In this document: one piece after another, positions 13,222 through 17,450 of the stretch
Numbering within the stretch: the first letter of the stretch is position 1
Layout of the letters: every line of letters begins with the position of its first letter
Assembly (NCBI GenBank): GCA_016202865.1
Contig: JACQNV010000030.1
Location: forward strand, 1 to 17,450
Origin: Candidatus Aenigmatarchaeota archaeon
GTDB taxonomy: Archaea; Aenigmatarchaeota; Aenigmatarchaeia; QMZP01; JACQNV01
DNA: 17,450 bases
Direction: 5' to 3'
The notes under the pieces: generated by a model
Seen by the model: the letters and a program-made list of their open reading frames with translations, nothing else
Database searches by the model: none
What the model was told of the DNA's origin: nothing
Translations under genes and position numbers: made by a program

Positions 13222-14957
13222 ACCTGTGCCCTTTGAACAATTGAATCCTTTACAACAGTCTCTTTGTTTTTTGCTATATCTGCCCCTATTTTAGACCGCT
13301 GCACGATGGAATCTATTATTTTTATGACCTGATTAACTTCTATTTTTTCTACTTCTTTCGCAGAGCTCATCACCATTGTTGTGTATTCAACAAGATCTGC
13401 ACAGGCGCCAACAAAATTTCCCAGTGAGTCTTTCCTGTTTGAGTATCCCTTGAACAAAACATTAACAAGCCCGCCATCCTCTTTCACTCCTATTGTAAGC
13501 AGATATATTGTCCCCAAATTAATGCCTGAAAAAAGCAGCAAAGACTCGTTTTCAAATTTATGTGAGCTTATTAATGTCATGGAACTGCACGCATCTAATA
13601 TATGGGATACAACATGATCCAGGGATATGTGATCTAGCGTGTAACCTCTTTGCTCTGAAAAAAATGTTTTTGTTGAGCGCAAGAACTCCTCCTGAGATAT
13701 TGGATGAGCGCCAACATCTATTTCCCTTCTCTTCTTTTCTATTGTTTTGAGATACTCTATACCGGTTTTCCCGAGCTCGTTTACAACTTCTTTATACGAC
13801 TTTTTAATTTCTGGTTCAGCAACTATTTCCTTTACAAAAAACGGTTCAATATTTTCCTCATACTTTACCCCAAGCTCGTCCCTATATCTGACAACTATGT
13901 TTGTTATTTTTGTCTCACCAACTATGATCGGAGTTACAGAAAACACCGCTCCCTTCTCTTCATCTGGGTTTATTGATTCAAAATATGTTTTTGTTGTTGG
14001 TATGACTTTCAAACTGTCTGGAAAGCGGGCATATATCTGCACACCTTTTATTTTAGATTCTGATTTATTTTTGATTAGTACAATGAAGTCAGATGGTTTG
14101 TTCAGCCTTGCAGGTGGGTTTATTGATGTTATTACTTCTATGTTTGGCACGACCCTTATTTCAGCCGAATCTATGCTTTCCTCAAATGTATCGCCTATTG
14201 AATTCTCCCAGAAAATTTTCCTGTAGCTAGGCTTGAGCGTTCCAACCCTCCCCACTGTTTTATATGAAAAATATTTTTCCTCATGTGGACCTAGGCGATC
14301 TATCTCTTCTATAACATCCATGTTATCATTGACAAGCTTGACTTTCCTTATTGGTTCCAAACTATTATTTTCAACGATTATCTTAAACTGGGCCTCTTCG
14401 CCTTCTTTTATTTGTTTTCTATCAACCAGCTCGAGAATTATTGGGTGCGGTGATATTTTTTTCAGCCTTTCAAGCTCCTGTTTTACACCATCATCATCCG
14501 CAAGCAGCAAAGACTTTTTATAAAACCTCATCGCTGTGTAAAAATCCTGCCCAGCTTCAGCAGCCTTTGCAGCCAAATTATAAGACCATTGTGCGGCGTA
14601 AATGCTTCCACTTTGCACAAAATATTCAGCTGACTTGATGGCGTTTTCTATTGTCTCATTGTATTTCTTTTGTTTGAACAAGATATTGGATATTAACCTG
14701 TATAACCACCCTATCCCAAAGGGGGTTCCACCTTCTTTCAAGTTATCTAAGGCTTTTTTATATAGATTGACCGCAGAATCGTAATCCTGGCGCTCTTCTG
14801 CAACCTTTGCCAAGAGCTGGTAGCTCAGCGAGGCGCATAAATAGTCGCCTTTTTGAAGGCACTTTTTAATCCTTTCTTCTGTCAGTCTCTGTTCTTTCTT
14901 GTAATCTGACTCCTTCATCTCCCTTGAATTTTTTTCAAAAACAGTCAGGATGCCCAT
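13218..14957 (-). CDS. TPR and Ig-like (CARDB/COG1361-type) scaffold with tandem C-terminal DSIVQR motifs
   Basis: This is a 579-residue protein. Residues 23-165 are tetratricopeptide repeats (for example ERQDYDSAVNLYKKALDNL and AGQDFYTAMRFYKKSLLLA). Two beta-sandwich domains of the CARDB/COG1361 type follow (about 170-260 and 265-390), each opening with a VPNIEVI- or IILELV-like strand and containing NNSLEP/NKSESK turns. Residues 425-545 form another folded domain I cannot assign. The tail carries DSIVQR at 549-554 and again at 571-576, 22 residues apart. There is no signal peptide or membrane helix, although such Ig-like domains are commonly found in secreted or surface proteins. AATATACAAT about 25-33 bp upstream is a TATA candidate. 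A cytoplasmic scaffold role is likely; partners are unknown. Confidence 0.75.
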   Translation of the reverse strand: MGILTVFEKNSREMKESDYKKEQRLTEERIKKCLQKGDYLCASLSYQLLAKVAEERQDYDSAVNLYKKALDNLKEGGTPFGIGWLYRLISNILFKQKKYNETIENAIKSAEYFVQSGSIYAAQWSYNLAAKAAEAGQDFYTAMRFYKKSLLLADDDGVKQELERLKKISPHPIILELVDRKQIKEGEEAQFKIIVENNSLEPIRKVKLVNDNMDVIEEIDRLGPHEEKYFSYKTVGRVGTLKPSYRKIFWENSIGDTFEESIDSAEIRVVPNIEVITSINPPARLNKPSDFIVLIKNKSESKIKGVQIYARFPDSLKVIPTTKTYFESINPDEEKGAVFSVTPIIVGETKITNIVVRYRDELGVKYEENIEPFFVKEIVAEPEIKKSYKEVVNELGKTGIEYLKTIEKKRREIDVGAHPISQEEFLRSTKTFFSEQRGYTLDHISLDHVVSHILDACSSMTLISSHKFENESLLLFSGINLGTIYLLTIGVKEDGGLVNVLFKGYSNRKDSLGNFVGACADLVEYTTMVMSSAKEVEKIEVNQVIKIIDSIVQRSKIGADIAKNKETVVKDSIVQRAQV

Positions 14958-15020
14958 AAACAGATATTCACCTATTTAGGTATTGTATATTGGATTTAAG
15001 TAGTTAAGGAATAGACTGCG

Positions 15021-15575
15021 TCATTGTTTTGGCACAAAAAGAGTTACCTTCGTTCCTCTTCTCCCATAAGGCTCGTTAACATCAATATCCAGTTGAGCAT
15101 CCATGGTCTTTGCTATTTGCTTTATCCATTTATACCCCTTTCCACCGGCTTTTAGTGAGCTGGATTCCCTTTTTTTGGAAATGGCCACCGTACTATCTCT
15201 GTTTACAAAGCTCATAACCTCACTTGGTATACCACCTGCAAGATCTTGAACTTCTAGTACATAATATTGATCATTTGAATATGCCCGGATTCTCACGCCG
15301 CCATCTAGACTATTTTTAGCATAGGCTGCCACAGCATTTTCCAGAACTTCGCACATTCCAAACTCAAGACCACCCGCCTTCGCTCCCCTAAGACTAGTAA
15401 CAGGGATGTCCAAGTCTAGATCAAATATAACAGGATATTTTCCAATCACATCCTCTCTAAACTTTCCTATTCCTACAGATTTTCCAGTAAAATCAACTGA
15501 GTTTCCTTCAAAATCGTATGCTTCCCTTAGGAGCTTTCCTACTACTTGATTTACTGTTGTCTGATCATCTGCCAT
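15021..15575 (-). CDS. Stand-alone GHKL (HATPase_c) ATPase domain protein
   Basis: This is 184 residues. The ATP lid and boxes of the histidine-kinase/Hsp90/MutL fold are clear: N box ECEVLENAVAAYAKN-type with Glu76 and Asn80, G1 box DLAGGIP (111-117), G2 region AGGKGYKWIKQIAKTMDAQLDI (143-164), and a final GTKVTLFVP strand. There is no dimerisation/phosphoacceptor domain, sensor domain or membrane segment, and the first 60 residues are unassigned. It could act as a protein serine kinase of the RsbW type, or as the catalytic half of a split kinase. ATTTAAAAC about 20-28 bp ahead of the ATG is a TATA candidate. It is transcribed from its own promoter between the PIN-ATPase and TPR genes. Confidence 0.85.
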   Translation of the reverse strand: MADDQTTVNQVVGKLLREAYDFEGNSVDFTGKSVGIGKFREDVIGKYPVIFDLDLDIPVTSLRGAKAGGLEFGMCEVLENAVAAYAKNSLDGGVRIRAYSNDQYYVLEVQDLAGGIPSEVMSFVNRDSTVAISKKRESSSLKAGGKGYKWIKQIAKTMDAQLDIDVNEPYGRRGTKVTLFVPKQ

Positions 15576-15628
15576 GAAATTAGTTGGGGGTAAGTTTTAA
15601 ATTAACACACACCTGTTTTTCAGAAGTG

Positions 15629-17450
15629 TTAGGCAACTATTTTCAACCTTTTAGAAGCCAGGGCTTGTAATATTTTTGTGCCTAAATCCGAATTCTTCTT
15701 TATGCTGATCTTGCCTTCTTTTCCAACTGTCGGTGACAGCAAGAATTCTTCTCCAGAATAGATGTCAACCTGCTCTCCTGTCATCTCCTCATCCACAAGC
15801 AAGTTAAATCGGCCACCAGTTTCTTCATAAATAAAGCTTACAGGATGTTTGAGCGTCTTCTCCTTTGGTTCTATGTTTATATGAAGACCGAGCTTTTTCT
15901 CCAAACTCTCAACAGTTGACCCACCTTTACCGATTATAGCAGGAATTACATCGTTCCTTACCCTTACTGTAATATCATTGTCAGATAAGACTTCAATTTC
16001 TGCAGAGTGGTCAAAGCGTTTTATTTCATGGAAAATTGTTTGCTTTGCTAGCTCCTTTATTGCTGACTTCTCCTTTGTGTCGCCTATTGGGATGACAACA
16101 TTCTCTTCTCCATAGCTGTATATTTCATATTCCGCTTTCTTTGTCTCAAAGTCCTTGATTTCTACAACTGGCCTTGCCAAATCAGCTTCCATCATTCCAT
16201 GTGGAACTTTAACTGTTAGAGCAAGCTCGTAGACCTTTTCTATTTTTCCAGCCTTTATGAAGATTACGACATCGATTACATGTGGTATAACACCCAATTC
16301 AACCCTTCCAATAAAACGTTGTATGGAGTTTATAGGATCTGTTGCGTGCATGACACCAATCATTCCTACACCAGCCAACCTCATATCTGAGAAAACTCTA
16401 AAATCGTGTGTTTTCCTAATTTCATCAAAGATTGTATAATCTGGTCTGACAAGTAAAAGTATTTCAGCTGTTTTTTCCCAACTTCCATCTAAAGGCGCAT
16501 ACTGCGTCACTTCAGGGCCAACCTGTAAATCTCTTGGCTGTTCAAATGTTTTTACTATTTTATTGCTTTTAACAAGCATGTCGGCTATTGAAGCTGCGAA
16601 GGTGGACTTTCCAGAACCCGGAGGCCCTGCAATAAGAACGCCCACAGACTGATCTGCCAACATTTTTTCTAGTTCTGCGTGAAGCTTGTAATCAGCTATG
16701 TTTACTTTTGCTATAGGCCTTACTGCTGTCACTTCTGTTGCGTCTGAAAATGGTGGACGGGCAATGGAAATTCTGTAATTACCAAGCTGGATAATCAAAG
16801 ACCCATAATTGCTCATTTCAATAAAACCATCATCTGAAGATCTTGCCTTCAAAACAATTTGGTCAATTATTTTTTTCAGCTCATCTTCTTCTATCGGATT
16901 ATCTCTCAGTTTTACCAGCTTAATTTCACCGGGCTTTCCCCTTTTTGCAAGAGGTATTGTTCCCTCTTTTAAATGAACAGATTGTGTGTCTGGTGTGAAA
17001 AAATCCTCCAAAACAAGCTTGCTTTCTTTCAAAGGCTGCGGTATATATTCAACTTGTATTCCTTCAACCTCTGCAACCAAAGCTTGGACATAGTCAGAGG
17101 TCAAAAGTTTTGCCTTTTTTTCTGAAGCAACATCCCTTATCAGGGCGTCTATCCTACCTTTCTTTGCGAGATTTATTTCTTCCATTGTAGGCCTTCTACC
17201 TGTGAAAGAAATAGCGATGCCTTTCTCTTTTCCAGCATCCCTTATTTTTTTGATTTCTTCCAGACCTTCGAAGCCAATTTCTTTGCCTCTTGAGGCTTGA
17301 GCTTGTAATTCATCTAATACCATTACAGGTATGATTATTTTAGCGTCTGTTAATTTTCCTTCTCTAATCATCTGAGACAATTTTCCTTGAATCAGGATTG
17401 AAGTGTCAGGAACTATTAGCTTCTGGTTTATTTTTTCCTTTTTTTCTGTT
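15629..17450 (-). CDS. PIN domain / VirB11-like ATPase / KH protein (COG1855 type), N-terminus beyond the window
   Basis: The reading frame stays open to the right edge; residues just beyond the nearest TTG (17380) include KLIVPDTSILIQGK, the first strand and acid of a PIN domain, so the true start lies past 17450. At least 607 residues are visible. Order: PIN domain (VPDTSILI, then PVMVLDELQ and LLTSDYVQA acids), a linker, a PilT/VirB11-like ATPase with Walker A GPPGSGKST, a Walker B-like DYTIFDEIRK and AGVGMIGVMHATD, then a KH domain (VIPAIIGKGGSTVESLEKKLG) and a short beta-rich tail. The composition suggests ATP-driven RNA or ribosome-associated processing, possibly nucleolytic; the function of this widespread archaeal family remains unsettled. 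Stop is TAA at 15629. Confidence 0.92.
   Translation of the reverse strand, partial: TEKKEKINQKLIVPDTSILIQGKLSQMIREGKLTDAKIIIPVMVLDELQAQASRGKEIGFEGLEEIKKIRDAGKEKGIAISFTGRRPTMEEINLAKKGRIDALIRDVASEKKAKLLTSDYVQALVAEVEGIQVEYIPQPLKESKLVLEDFFTPDTQSVHLKEGTIPLAKRGKPGEIKLVKLRDNPIEEDELKKIIDQIVLKARSSDDGFIEMSNYGSLIIQLGNYRISIARPPFSDATEVTAVRPIAKVNIADYKLHAELEKMLADQSVGVLIAGPPGSGKSTFAASIADMLVKSNKIVKTFEQPRDLQVGPEVTQYAPLDGSWEKTAEILLLVRPDYTIFDEIRKTHDFRVFSDMRLAGVGMIGVMHATDPINSIQRFIGRVELGVIPHVIDVVIFIKAGKIEKVYELALTVKVPHGMMEADLARPVVEIKDFETKKAEYEIYSYGEENVVIPIGDTKEKSAIKELAKQTIFHEIKRFDHSAEIEVLSDNDITVRVRNDVIPAIIGKGGSTVESLEKKLGLHINIEPKEKTLKHPVSFIYEETGGRFNLLVDEEMTGEQVDIYSGEEFLLSPTVGKEGKISIKKNSDLGTKILQALASKRLKIVA

Noticed and set aside
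1..17450. CRISPR arrays, insertion sequences or attachment sites
   Set aside because: No regularly spaced direct repeats, transposase motifs or terminal inverted repeats were seen; the repeats near 8000-8238 are isolated palindromes.

Overview
The window reads as a compact, AT-rich archaeal chromosome segment, probably from a DPANN-type lineage (the lineage is inference). Archaeal signs are a threonyl-tRNA synthetase with the archaeal D-aminoacyl-tRNA-deacylase-like editing domain, a PIN/VirB11-like ATPase/KH protein, an intron-bearing tRNA-Gln with an A1-U72 end pair, and TATA-like boxes about 25-30 bp ahead of many start codons, which implies leaderless mRNAs. Genes are tightly packed, and all four convergent gene pairs overlap at their stop codons.

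Layout. 45-1175: a complete bacterial-type sigma-54 activator (AAA+ with GAFTGA, plus Fis-like HTH), unexpected in an archaeon. 1159-2133 (minus): a winged-helix-like protein and a C39-like cysteine peptidase, preceded by tRNA-Gln(CTG) at 2149-2336, which carries a ~115-nt insertion in its D-loop. 2423-4619 (plus): two small unknown ORFs chained by overlapping start and stop codons to thrS. 4606-6009 (minus): pyruvate kinase, divergent from a nucleoside 2-deoxyribosyltransferase-like gene. 6713-7999 (minus): serS, divergent from a histone-deacetylase-family amidohydrolase at 8239-9051. The 239-bp spacer between those two is rich in inverted repeats.

9048-11755 (minus) is a four-gene operon in transcription order SPFH/band-7 protein, small beta-rich protein, helical coiled-coil protein, and a double-zinc-motif protein with a C-terminal winged-helix-like region. 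I do not recognise this combination as a described system, and it is the best candidate for one here. 11900-12575 (plus) is a membrane-anchored transglutaminase-like protein broken by one extra G in a G6 run. 12604-13221 (plus) is a HAD phosphatase. 13218-17450 (minus) holds a TPR/Ig-like scaffold ending in two DSIVQR motifs, a stand-alone GHKL ATPase domain, and the PIN-ATPase-KH protein, which runs off the right edge.

Housekeeping functions (two aminoacyl-tRNA synthetases, pyruvate kinase, a tRNA) are interleaved with probable signalling and membrane-associated proteins. The bacterial-type activator, the solo GHKL ATPase, the SPFH operon and the TPR/Ig scaffold suggest a regulatory or membrane-organising set, but nothing in the sequence proves that they work together.
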